From Fodinibius halophilus (GTDB taxonomy: Bacteria; Bacteroidota; Rhodothermia; Balneolales; Balneolaceae), in assembly GCF_011059105.1 (NCBI RefSeq), contig NZ_JAALLS010000018.1, positions 1 to 64,000 on the forward strand: a stretch of DNA of 64,000 nt. The letters run 5' to 3'. Made by a program: the position numbers and the translations under genes. Each line of letters starts with the position of its first letter. The first letter of the stretch is position 1. Positions 54,126 to 62,487 of this stretch are shown piece after piece. The notes under the pieces were generated by a model. That model saw only the letters and a program-made list of their open reading frames with translations, was not told the DNA's origin and made no database searches.

Positions 54126-54773
54126 CTATTCCTCTTCCAGGGCTTTTTCTGTGCGCAAGTTAAAACTCTGCCGATGGTAGGGAGTAAAACCATGCTCTTT
54201 TAGTCCCTTGTAGTGCTGAGCAGTGGGATATCCTACATTGGTATCCCACCCATAATGGGGATATTTCTCATGCAGTTCTATCATCCACTCATCTCGATAA
54301 ACCTTCGCTATAATGGAAGCAGCAGCAATACTCATTGAACGGTGATCTCCTTTAACCAAACATTTATAGGGACACAGACCAGAGCTGTACCGGTTTCCAT
54401 CGACAAGCAGATAGTCAGGGGCAGCATCTTCTGTTTCGGCACATCTATTCATTGCCTTTATAGAAGCATGTAATATATTCCATTTATCAATCTCTTCGGG
54501 CGAGCACCACTGGATCGTCCAATATTCGGCTTTATCCTTAATTTCAACCGTTAATTCTTTTCGGTCTTTAAGTGATAGCGTTTTACTGTCTCTAATTTCA
54601 TCTATAAAGGTACCGGGTTTAAAAATTACACCTGCCGCAACAACTGGGCCTGACAAGCATCCCCGGCCTACCTCATCAAGCCCCATTACCCGCTCAAAAC
54701 CCTCATTCCACAATCGTTGTTCAAACTGTATGCGATCTATGTCACTGTTATTTTTATTTGCAGAACTGCTCAT
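54126..54773 (-). CDS. rnhB: Ribonuclease HII
   Basis: A 215-residue type 2 RNase H that removes ribonucleotides from DNA. The catalytic acids are in GLDEVGRGCLSGPVVAAGV (about 31-49; the DEVGRG motif) and later D residues in LLVDGN and KVYRDEWM. YPHYGWDTNVGYPTAQHYKGL is the conserved C-terminal region. A poorly conserved N-terminal leader (SSSANKNNSDID) precedes the fold. It stands alone on the minus strand. Confidence 0.96.
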   Translation of the reverse strand: MSSSANKNNSDIDRIQFEQRLWNEGFERVMGLDEVGRGCLSGPVVAAGVIFKPGTFIDEIRDSKTLSLKDRKELTVEIKDKAEYWTIQWCSPEEIDKWNILHASIKAMNRCAETEDAAPDYLLVDGNRYSSGLCPYKCLVKGDHRSMSIAAASIIAKVYRDEWMIELHEKYPHYGWDTNVGYPTAQHYKGLKEHGFTPYHRQSFNLRTEKALEEE

Positions 54774-54837
54774 GAAAATGAATTAAAATATAATCAAGTG
54801 CGTTTGGGTTACCTCTGCTAAAGTCAATCTTTTTACT

Positions 54838-55946
54838 ATGCATTTCAAGTACCAACAGTGGAATAACCATTTTTCACGTAACTCTCAAAGTAACCCTTTT
54901 AATACGCTGTGGGATACCTTTCAGGAGCTTTTGACGATAGCCAGCGGCGAGGTTTCGCATGCCATTTTGTGGCTCAATGACCTGGATAGTGAGCATAAAA
55001 TAACCGATGATTTTGACAACTATGGAATTCCAGACTTTATTAACGAACTGGAAGAACGCGGTTATTTACAAAGAGAACCTAATGACGGAATCATAGTCAT
55101 GACCCGTAAAACTGAACAAAGTCTCCGCAAGCGTTCGCTTGAGCAGATATTCAAGAATTTAAAGAAAGGGGGAGTAGACAACCACCAAACCGACCATACC
55201 GGGCGTGGTCTTGAACAACAGCCTCAAACACGACAGTGGCAACAGGGAGATGATATAGCGAATATAGACAGTTCCGGTACCATGATGAATATGCTGAAGC
55301 ATAGCAGCATCGAGAACATGAATCTCAGAGAAGATGATATTCGAGTTCATGATTCTGACCACTACACATCAGTGGAACAGTATTACTCATAGATCTAAGT
55401 CACTCGATGGTGCTTTATGGCGAAGATCGTATCACCCCTGCTAAAAAGGTAGCGATGGCGTTTTCAGAGCTTATCCTTAATAGATATACAAAAGATTCTC
55501 TTGATATTATTGCTTTTGGTAATGAAGCCTGGAAGGTAGCTATTGAAGACTTGCCTTACCTTAAAGCCGGGCCCTATCATACCAATACCGAACAAGCACT
55601 GCAATTAGCTCGTCATATGTTACATCTCCGCTCGAATGCCAACAAACAGATATTCATGATTACCGATGGCAAACCATCTTGTATTATTGAGAACGGTGAG
55701 ATTTATAAAAACAGTTATGAACTGGACCGTAAAATTATTAATAAAGTTTTGGATGAAGCCGTAAAATGTCGGCGCGAAGATATCGACATAACTATATTTA
55801 TGATAGCTCGCGAACCCTACCTTCAAAACTTTGTTCGGGAGTTAACAAAAACCAATAAAGGACGCGCATATTTCGCATCACTTGATAAGCTGGGAGAGTA
55901 TATTTTTGAGGATTATATTCAAAACCGTAAACGTCGTGTACAATAA
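54838..55946 (+). pseudogene. VWA-domain protein, frameshifted
   Basis: Two adjacent frames encode one protein of about 370 residues. The first (54838-55392) ends TSVEQYYS-stop. The second frame, read from 55377, gives TVLLIDLSHSM and continues into 55407-55946, a complete VWA domain with MIDAS residues DLSHS, T in YHTNTEQAL and D in MITDGKPS. A single missing base near 55371-55377 would restore the whole gene. The first half is helical and Gln-rich with no family I recognise. The break is a real lesion, a sequencing error or, less likely, programmed frameshifting. Confidence 0.8.
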
Positions 55947-55950
55947 AAAA

Positions 55951-55973
55951 AGGCAGCCGAAAACCGACTGCCT
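55951..55973 (-). terminator. Terminator of the bamA-ompH operon
   Basis: AGGCAG...CTGCCT form a stem with one internal mismatch around AAAAC. On the minus strand it is followed by at least seven T residues. It lies 30 bases past the last ompH stop and just after the convergent VWA stop, so it mainly serves the minus-strand operon. Confidence 0.85.
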
Positions 55974-56003
55974 TATACACTATTGAGAAAATTGGAGTAT
56001 CTT

Positions 56004-56555
56004 TTACATATCTAGCTCTTCCATTACTTCTTCCGTAATATCATACTTTTCTTTAGCTTCTGAAGAGGTATAAAGTACAATACGATCGCCTTGGCTCGTC
56101 GTTTTATTAATCACATAAGTTAAGCCTTTATTAGCTGCAACAGTAGTGATAGCAGTATCAATTTGGTCGAGTAAAGGACTCACCAGTTCTTGCTGCTTCT
56201 GTTGAACCTGTTGTTGGATACTTTGCTGGAACTGCTGCAGTTCAGCATTTAACTTACCCAAACGCTCTTCCTCTTTTCGTTTGGCGGACTCAGAAATAAC
56301 AGATTCTTTTTGTTCATACTCTGAAACCTGTTGTTGAAAATCCTGCTGTTTGTTAGCAAGCTCTTTACGCTTTTTCTCAACAAAGTTTTGCAGTCGTTGT
56401 TGAACCGCCTTCATTTGTGGCATTTTATTCAAGATAAGCTGAGGATCAACATATCCAATCGTTAGATCATCTTGTTGAGCATTAGCTGTAGAAATGCCGG
56501 TAATAGTAACGGCAAATAGACATAGTAGAGATATGGACAGTAGTCGTTTTAACAT
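56004..56555 (-). CDS. OmpH/Skp-family periplasmic chaperone, third copy
   Basis: A 183-residue exported protein with a signal peptide ending near TANA-Q (26/27). The mature part starts with the OmpH pattern IGYVDPQLILNKMPQMKAVQQRL and continues as a Gln- and Lys-rich coiled coil (about 60-130), then ITTVAANKGLTYVINK. Skp-type proteins trimerise and cradle unfolded outer-membrane proteins. It is the last of three tandem paralogues directly downstream of bamA. Confidence 0.92.
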   Translation of the reverse strand: MLKRLLSISLLCLFAVTITGISTANAQQDDLTIGYVDPQLILNKMPQMKAVQQRLQNFVEKKRKELANKQQDFQQQVSEYEQKESVISESAKRKEEERLGKLNAELQQFQQSIQQQVQQKQQELVSPLLDQIDTAITTVAANKGLTYVINKTTSQGDRIVLYTSSEAKEKYDITEEVMEELDM

Positions 56556-56574
56556 AAGTATAATCGTTTTTCAG

Positions 56575-57111
56575 TTAGTTCTTAGCAGATGTTGCTTTCA
56601 TTTGTTCTAGCACTTCGTCGGTAATATCTAATTTCTGTTTAGCAGAATAATAAACCAACTTTTCACCACTATTTGTTGCCTCATTAAGTACAAAATCGAG
56701 GTTTTTTTCTTCAGCTACAGAAGCAATAGCTTCATTCATCCGGTTATAAAGCGGTTGTAACAGCTCTGTTCTTCTTCGTTGAATCTGTTGCTGTATTGCT
56801 TGCCGGAACTGCTGCATTGAAGACTGCATTTGAGAAAGCCGATTCTCTGCATCAGCAGCTTCTTGTTCTGACAAAGCTGACTTATTCTGCTGATACTCAG
56901 CTACAGAGTCCTGAAAAGCTGCTGTTTGCTGCTCAAGCTCTTGGCGCTTTTGTTGAATAAAAGAGTTTAATTCTTCTTGAATATCAGAGCGTTCGGGAAC
57001 ATTGCTAATTACTTCTTGGGTATTCATATACCCAATTTTGGGCTGAGCAAAAGCAGTAGCACTGATAACAAAAAGAAATACGAGTGTAGAACTGAATAAC
57101 TTTTTAAACAT
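56575..57111 (-). CDS. OmpH/Skp-family periplasmic chaperone, second copy
   Basis: A 178-residue exported protein starting at the ATG at 57111 (MFKKLFSSTLVFLF). The longer frame to 57189 would precede the signal peptide with unrelated residues, so it is rejected. The signal ends near TAFA-Q. The mature part has IGYMNTQEVISNVPERSDIQEEL and a Gln-rich coiled coil. It is closely similar in layout to the two neighbouring ompH genes. Confidence 0.92.
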   Translation of the reverse strand: MFKKLFSSTLVFLFVISATAFAQPKIGYMNTQEVISNVPERSDIQEELNSFIQQKRQELEQQTAAFQDSVAEYQQNKSALSEQEAADAENRLSQMQSSMQQFRQAIQQQIQRRRTELLQPLYNRMNEAIASVAEEKNLDFVLNEATNSGEKLVYYSAKQKLDITDEVLEQMKATSAKN

Positions 57112-57172
57112 TGAGTAAATCCTTGTTTTGGTTCTTCTAATTAAAGCGTTTTGATTATAACAACAATTTTTA

Positions 57173-57724
57173 TCAATTGCTTGAATCATTTAACGTAATG
57201 CCAAGCTCTTCTAGTACCTCATTATTTAAATTCCATTCTTTATCACTATAAAGCATATTTGAATTTTGCGCACGGTCAAAAACAAAATCGAAATCCTTGC
57301 GTTTTGCAACTGTATTCACAGCATTAAATACTTTTCGCTGTATGGGGGCTAAAAGTTCTTTCTGTTTCCTGAAATACTCACCTTTTGCTCCGAACTTTTG
57401 ATCTAAAAACTGTTGTCGTTGTTGTACCTTATTTTGAATTTCTTCTTTTTTCTTTTTCCGGAGTTTTTCAGTGTAGAGTATTTTTTTGGTTTCAAAATCT
57501 TCTTTCAACTGTTCAATTTCTTCCTTCATTTTTTCTAGTTCGGCATTCCACTCCGAACTTATCGTCTCGAGCTGTTGCTGTACCCCCTCATACTCCGACA
57601 TTTGCGACAAAATATAATCGGTGTCTATATAGGCAATCTTCTGCTCCTGGGCTGTTGCTACTTGCACCATCAACAAAAAAGCAGAGCAGAGCAATATACA
57701 TAGATATGTACCCTTTCTTATCAT
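57173..57724 (-). CDS. OmpH/Skp-family periplasmic chaperone, first copy
   Basis: A 183-residue exported protein with a signal peptide ending near VATA-Q (25/26), then IAYIDTDYILSQMSEYEGVQQQL and a Lys/Glu-rich coiled coil. Residues RKDFDFVFDRAQNSNMLYS match the conserved OmpH C-terminus. Its ATG overlaps the bamA stop by one base (TAATG), so translation is coupled to the outer-membrane insertase it should serve. Confidence 0.93.
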   Translation of the reverse strand: MIRKGTYLCILLCSAFLLMVQVATAQEQKIAYIDTDYILSQMSEYEGVQQQLETISSEWNAELEKMKEEIEQLKEDFETKKILYTEKLRKKKKEEIQNKVQQRQQFLDQKFGAKGEYFRKQKELLAPIQRKVFNAVNTVAKRKDFDFVFDRAQNSNMLYSDKEWNLNNEVLEELGITLNDSSN

Positions 57725-60237
57725 TAGAATGGAGCACCAATATTAAAGAGAAACTGCCATTGACCAGCCTCTACAGGGCTACCCGGTACCTTAATACCAT
57801 CTAACCTGTAACCATAACTAAGGTCAACCAAACCCAATATTGGAAGAAAAATGCGAGTTCCAAAACCTGCAGCCCGCTTGAGTTCAAAAGGTTGAAATTC
57901 ATCAAAGTTCAAGTAGGCATTACCGGCATCAAAGAAAGCATAGGGATAAACCTGTGCTTGTTGCTCGGTAAGAGCCGGATAACGAAGCTCTAAAGAATAC
58001 TTTGTATATAGACGACCTCCTACTGCTTCGCCATCTACATATGGTGTAATAGAACCGGAACGTCCCCCTGGGAATCCACGCAGATCAATATTATCATCAA
58101 GGAAACTTTGCCGTTGCTGTAATTGCGTACCCCCTAGTTTGAACCGCTGGAAATCACTTTGTTGTCCTTGGCCCAAATAACCTAAATACCCATATTCTAC
58201 AGTATTAGTTAACACCAATTTATCAACAAGCGTGGTATGAGTCTGGTAACTGGTTTTGAATTTATAATATTGAGAAAAATTAGGCAGCGGTGGCGCAAAT
58301 TCTCCGGAAATTCGCAGTTTTGACCCGCGGGTAGGTGAAATTTTATTGTCCGTAGAGTTACGTTCCAATACTTGTTTAATACTCATTATACTGGATGTAC
58401 CTTCGGCTAAGAAAGAGGTATTAGCCACATCATATAACTGATAAGATAACACCGATTGATGCGTAAAGTAATCATCCGGCCATTTTAGACGTCTGCCCAG
58501 AGAAAGACTGCTCGAAAACATTTCATTTCTTTGGCTATTCCCTCGATATTGAATCAGGTCATAGCTCATATTTACTCCCAACGACAACGGTCGACCAGCA
58601 AGCCATGGTTCCTGAAAACCTACACTGTAGCTTTGATACCCTTGGCCTGTTACCTGCACACCCAACGATAGTTTTTGGCCATCGCCAGAAGGAATCGGAT
58701 TCCACCCCTCTCCTTTTAAAGCCCGTTGCATTGAAAAGTTATTAAAATTCAGCTTAGCCGAAAGAATCAACCCGATACCTCTTCCGCCCAATCCGCCGGA
58801 AAACTCAAAGTTATCGGTGCTTTGCGATTCATCTAAGCTATAGGTGATATCTACCGTATTATTTTCTTGATCTGGCGTCACGCTGGGATCAATAGACTGC
58901 TGACGGAAATACCCGAGCTGCCCCAACTCGCGGATAGAACGGATAATTTTTTGCCTACTATATTTATCACCCGGAACAGTACGAAGTGTTCTTCTTATAA
59001 TATCGTCGTGGGTTTTTGTATTACCCGTAAAAGAAACCTTTTCTACATACGCAATTTCATCTTCATAGATATTCATATGCAGATCAACCGAATCTTCGGC
59101 GACCACTTCAATATTTTCTTGAACCCGGAAAAATAAATATCCAATATCTTGGTAAAGGCTGGTAACATCCGGCCCTTTTTGATTGATCTCTAATCGTTTT
59201 CTGAATTTTTTCTGGTTAAAGATCTCTCCTTTTTCAAAACCCAGAGTTTGCGTTAGTTGATCATCAGTATAAACGGTATTTCCTTCCCAATCAATATTAC
59301 GAATCTTATACTGGGGGCCTTCTTCGATCTTAAGATTCACCTTAATGCCTTTTGCGGGTGTTTTCAAGACAAACAAACGTTTCTGGGTATAAGGGAAAGT
59401 ATAAACCGTGTCAGATATAATTCGGAAATCGAGGAACCCATGCTCCCCATAAAACGCTCTCAAATTATCTTTTGCTGTCTTAAACTCATCTTCTTTATAC
59501 AGCTTTTTAGAAAAGAATTTCCACCATTTATCTTCTTTAATAGAATCCAGAGCTTTGCGCAGTTTTTTATCACTGAATTTCTTGTTGCCCTCAAAAGAAA
59601 TATCTTTTATTTCCAGACGCTCACCGGCATCAATATTGAACCGAACTGTAACTCGGTTTCTGACAGTGTCCGTTTTAGTTTTTTCTACTTCTATACTGGT
59701 ATCCCAGTGCCCTTCTCCTTTATAATACCTGCGAATGGTATTTTTGGCCTGTGCAATAGACGATTCTGTTACTGCGTAGCCTTTTAGCAAAGTTATTTTT
59801 TCACGAAGATCTTTCTTTTCAGACTTCTTCACCCCATGAATCTCATACTTTTCAAGACGAGGTTGCTCTTGAACTATAATCTTTAAGTAGATTCCCCCGA
59901 CTTCTCTGCCCATTTCTACAATCTCAATATTTGAGAAGAGCCCGGTACGGTATAAACTTTTAATAGCACTACTTATATCTTTTCCGGGAACGGTAATTTG
60001 TGTTCCCTTCTGCAGGCCACTGGTACCAATCACAAACTCCTTGCGAGAGGTTGTTAACCCTTCGACTTCAACACCCAAGACCTCAAGCTGTTGAGGCGTG
60101 GCGTTCATCGGGTTTTCGATATTAATAGATTTTGTGGAATCAGAAGGGGTTTCCTGTGCTACGGCAGGATCAACTAAAGAACCTATAATGAGTACAACAA
60201 AAAGTAATTTCTTCACGTGGGTTAATTCTTGAAACAA
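57724..60237 (-). CDS. bamA: Outer membrane protein assembly factor BamA
   Basis: An 837-residue Omp85 protein. A signal peptide ends near AVA-Q (27/28). POTRA repeats fill about residues 45-470 (for example IKDISFEGNKKFSDKKLRKAL and VEKVSFTGNTKTHDDIIRRTL). A 16-stranded barrel follows with IDLRGFPGGRSG, equivalent to the VRGF lid-lock region of loop 6, and the chain ends in F (FLFNIGAPF). It inserts outer-membrane proteins and heads three ompH genes. Confidence 0.96.
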   Translation of the reverse strand: MFQELTHVKKLLFVVLIIGSLVDPAVAQETPSDSTKSINIENPMNATPQQLEVLGVEVEGLTTSRKEFVIGTSGLQKGTQITVPGKDISSAIKSLYRTGLFSNIEIVEMGREVGGIYLKIIVQEQPRLEKYEIHGVKKSEKKDLREKITLLKGYAVTESSIAQAKNTIRRYYKGEGHWDTSIEVEKTKTDTVRNRVTVRFNIDAGERLEIKDISFEGNKKFSDKKLRKALDSIKEDKWWKFFSKKLYKEDEFKTAKDNLRAFYGEHGFLDFRIISDTVYTFPYTQKRLFVLKTPAKGIKVNLKIEEGPQYKIRNIDWEGNTVYTDDQLTQTLGFEKGEIFNQKKFRKRLEINQKGPDVTSLYQDIGYLFFRVQENIEVVAEDSVDLHMNIYEDEIAYVEKVSFTGNTKTHDDIIRRTLRTVPGDKYSRQKIIRSIRELGQLGYFRQQSIDPSVTPDQENNTVDITYSLDESQSTDNFEFSGGLGGRGIGLILSAKLNFNNFSMQRALKGEGWNPIPSGDGQKLSLGVQVTGQGYQSYSVGFQEPWLAGRPLSLGVNMSYDLIQYRGNSQRNEMFSSSLSLGRRLKWPDDYFTHQSVLSYQLYDVANTSFLAEGTSSIMSIKQVLERNSTDNKISPTRGSKLRISGEFAPPLPNFSQYYKFKTSYQTHTTLVDKLVLTNTVEYGYLGYLGQGQQSDFQRFKLGGTQLQQRQSFLDDNIDLRGFPGGRSGSITPYVDGEAVGGRLYTKYSLELRYPALTEQQAQVYPYAFFDAGNAYLNFDEFQPFELKRAAGFGTRIFLPILGLVDLSYGYRLDGIKVPGSPVEAGQWQFLFNIGAPF

Positions 60238-60267
60238 AATTGAGCTTACGTTATTTGTATGAGTAGG

Positions 60268-61095
60268 TTATGATGTCAGCTCTTGAACGTATCGATTTGT
60301 TGATTTCTTTTGTGCATCTTCAGAAAGTTTACCAAATCTGCGATCACGTTCTTGAAAAGATTGGATTGCTTTATATAATTCATCGCGGCGAAAATCGGGC
60401 CAATACGTTTCCGTAATGTACAATTCAGAATAAGCCAGTTGCCAAAGTAAAAAATTACTGATGCGATATTCACCGCTGGTTCGAATAATCAGCTCCGGGT
60501 CGGGAATATCCGCCGTTGATAAATGGGCTCCTATCATTTCATCATCAATATCATCGGGATCGATGTCACCATCCTTAATTCGGTGAGCCATCTTTTTAAC
60601 CGCTTCAGTAATATCCCACCGCCCCGAATAACTAAGTGCCAAGCACAAATGAAGCCGATCATTATCCTTCGTTAAATCGATAGCTTCCTGTAATTCTCGC
60701 TGACATTTTTTAGGAAACCGATCGATCTGACCAATTGTTTCCAGCTTAATATTATTTTCTTTCAGGTTCTCGGCCTCTTTGCGAAGTGAGCTGGCCAACA
60801 AGCGCATAAGAGCATTGACCTCTATCTTTGGGCGCCCCCAATTTTCAGTTGAGAACGCATATAACGTTAAATACTTAACGCCAATTTGTGCACACGCTTC
60901 TGTAATATCGCGGACCGAATCGACCCCAGCCTTATGCCCATATGAACGAATATTACCCCGACTTTTAGCCCAGCGACCATTACCATCCATGATAATAGCA
61001 ATATGCTCGGGGATCTCTCCCTGCTTGGTAAGGGCAGCCTGCAACTCTTTGTCGCGGCTATTCTGTTCGTTATTTGTTAGTGAAATTGGTTTCAA
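60268..61095 (-). CDS. uppS: Isoprenyl transferase (undecaprenyl diphosphate synthase)
   Basis: A 275-residue cis-prenyltransferase that makes the lipid carrier for wall synthesis. Catalytic D37 lies in IAIIMDGNGRWAKSRG. The farnesyl-binding YAFSTENWGRP and C-terminal RTSGEYRISNFLLWQLAYSE with TYWPDF are diagnostic. A 25-residue N-terminal leader is longer than in E. coli. It is 30 bases ahead of bamA, without cdsA between them. Confidence 0.96.
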   Translation of the reverse strand: MKPISLTNNEQNSRDKELQAALTKQGEIPEHIAIIMDGNGRWAKSRGNIRSYGHKAGVDSVRDITEACAQIGVKYLTLYAFSTENWGRPKIEVNALMRLLASSLRKEAENLKENNIKLETIGQIDRFPKKCQRELQEAIDLTKDNDRLHLCLALSYSGRWDITEAVKKMAHRIKDGDIDPDDIDDEMIGAHLSTADIPDPELIIRTSGEYRISNFLLWQLAYSELYITETYWPDFRRDELYKAIQSFQERDRRFGKLSEDAQKKSTNRYVQELTS

Positions 61096-61165
61096 TATGA
61101 AATATGACTGGTTTATTAAGCTATCAATATTAGAGTATTATCCCCGTTATATCAAGCTATAACTA

Positions 61166-61642
61166 TTATAATTCCTTGAGCGCTTTACCCAATGTTATCA
61201 TTTCCAATAATGCTAACGCTGCTTCACTACCTTTGTTTCCTTTATCTCCGTGAAGCCCACAACGTTCTTGGGCTTGTTTTACCGTGTCTGTAGTTAGAAC
61301 GCCAAAGACCACCGGCTTATTACCCTTCATATTCAAATCAGTTACACCACGATTTACAGCATCACAAACGTAATCAAAATGGGGAGTATCGCCTTGTATA
61401 ACAGCCCCTAAGGTAACCACGCCATCTACCTTTTCCAAGAGTTTACGCGCTGTAAATGGAATTTCATAGGCACCGGGGCAGCGTGCTATCAATATATCAC
61501 CTTCAGCAATGCCTTTCCCTTTCAAAGTATGAAGAGCTCCTTCCAGTAACTCATCAGTTATAAACGAATTCCACTTAGCTACGACGATACCAACTTTCAC
61601 ATTAGTACCATCTGTATTGCCTTCTAATTCTTGATAACTCAT
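61166..61642 (-). CDS. ribH: 6,7-dimethyl-8-ribityllumazine synthase
   Basis: A 158-residue lumazine synthase of riboflavin biosynthesis. Substrate-binding segments are VAKWNSFITDELLEGA, CPGAYEIPFTARKLL and LGAVIQGDTPHFDYVCDAV, with the catalytic His in TPHFDYV. The family assembles into pentamers or 60-mer shells. No other rib genes are adjacent. It sits between a PHP phosphoesterase and uppS. Confidence 0.96.
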   Translation of the reverse strand: MSYQELEGNTDGTNVKVGIVVAKWNSFITDELLEGALHTLKGKGIAEGDILIARCPGAYEIPFTARKLLEKVDGVVTLGAVIQGDTPHFDYVCDAVNRGVTDLNMKGNKPVVFGVLTTDTVKQAQERCGLHGDKGNKGSEAALALLEMITLGKALKEL

Positions 61643-61647
61643 GAAAC

Positions 61648-62487
61648 TTAAACTGATATTTTCTTTCGCTGCTTTGTCATGCGCTGGAGACGGTGCACAT
61701 ACTTAGCATTTATTGTGACTACTCCAAAAAACTTTTGATACTCTTTATCTCCACCGTGAAAGTCACTGCCCCCGGTTTTCAACAACTTATGTTCATTAGC
61801 AAATGCCTCAACCCATTTTTGAGTCTTATAGTTGTGGCTGGGATGAATAAACTCGATACCATCTACCCCGGCTTCTACTAGCTCAGTAAGATCATCCTTG
61901 TTATACAGGTTCCCCGGATGTGCTACAATAACTGCTCCCCCTGCCTCTTTTACCGTATCGATAACTTCGTGGTGGGTGTAATAGTCGTTCTTAATAGTAC
62001 CCAGCGACTCATCACTCAAATACCGTATAAAAGCCTCTTTAAATGATGCCACATAACCTTTATCGATCAATACTGCTGCTATATGCGGGCGGCCGATGTT
62101 TCCGCCATTTGCTTCTGCCTTTACTTCGTTGATATCAATAAGAATACCCTCTTTGGATAGCTCATTGATAATCCATTTCCCTCTTTCTAAACGTGAATGG
62201 TAATGACGGGCAACCAATTTTTTAATAGCAGCATGGTCGGGGTCAAAACAATAGGCTAGCAAATGACACTCACGACCGTTAAAATCGGAGGTAATCTCTA
62301 CACCGGGTATTAACTCTATACCTAACTCACGAGCCTTTTCCCGAGCTCGCTGATACCCACGAATAGTATCGTGATCCGTTATCGAAATGATATCCAATTT
62401 ATGACGCTTGGCATTCCGGACCACATCTTCAGGTTCCATATGCCCGTCTGATGCCACTGTATGTATATGTAAATCTGCTTTTGCCAC
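61648..62487 (-). CDS. PHP domain phosphoesterase (RNase AM/YciV-like)
   Basis: A 279-residue PHP-superfamily protein. Metal ligands are visible in ADLHIHTVASDG (H7, H9), ISITDHDTIRG, LIPGVEIT, AHPGNLY and TGGSDFHGGD. Close family members include E. coli YciV (RNase AM), which removes 5' nucleotides from RNA and 3',5'-bisphosphonucleosides. It overlaps the upstream peptidase gene by one base and ends 5 bases before ribH. Confidence 0.88.
   Translation of the reverse strand: MAKADLHIHTVASDGHMEPEDVVRNAKRHKLDIISITDHDTIRGYQRAREKARELGIELIPGVEITSDFNGRECHLLAYCFDPDHAAIKKLVARHYHSRLERGKWIINELSKEGILIDINEVKAEANGGNIGRPHIAAVLIDKGYVASFKEAFIRYLSDESLGTIKNDYYTHHEVIDTVKEAGGAVIVAHPGNLYNKDDLTELVEAGVDGIEFIHPSHNYKTQKWVEAFANEHKLLKTGGSDFHGGDKEYQKFFGVVTINAKYVHRLQRMTKQRKKISV

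Noticed and set aside
57112-57189. Extension of the second ompH frame
   Set aside because: It would place 26 unrelated residues before an otherwise normal signal peptide.
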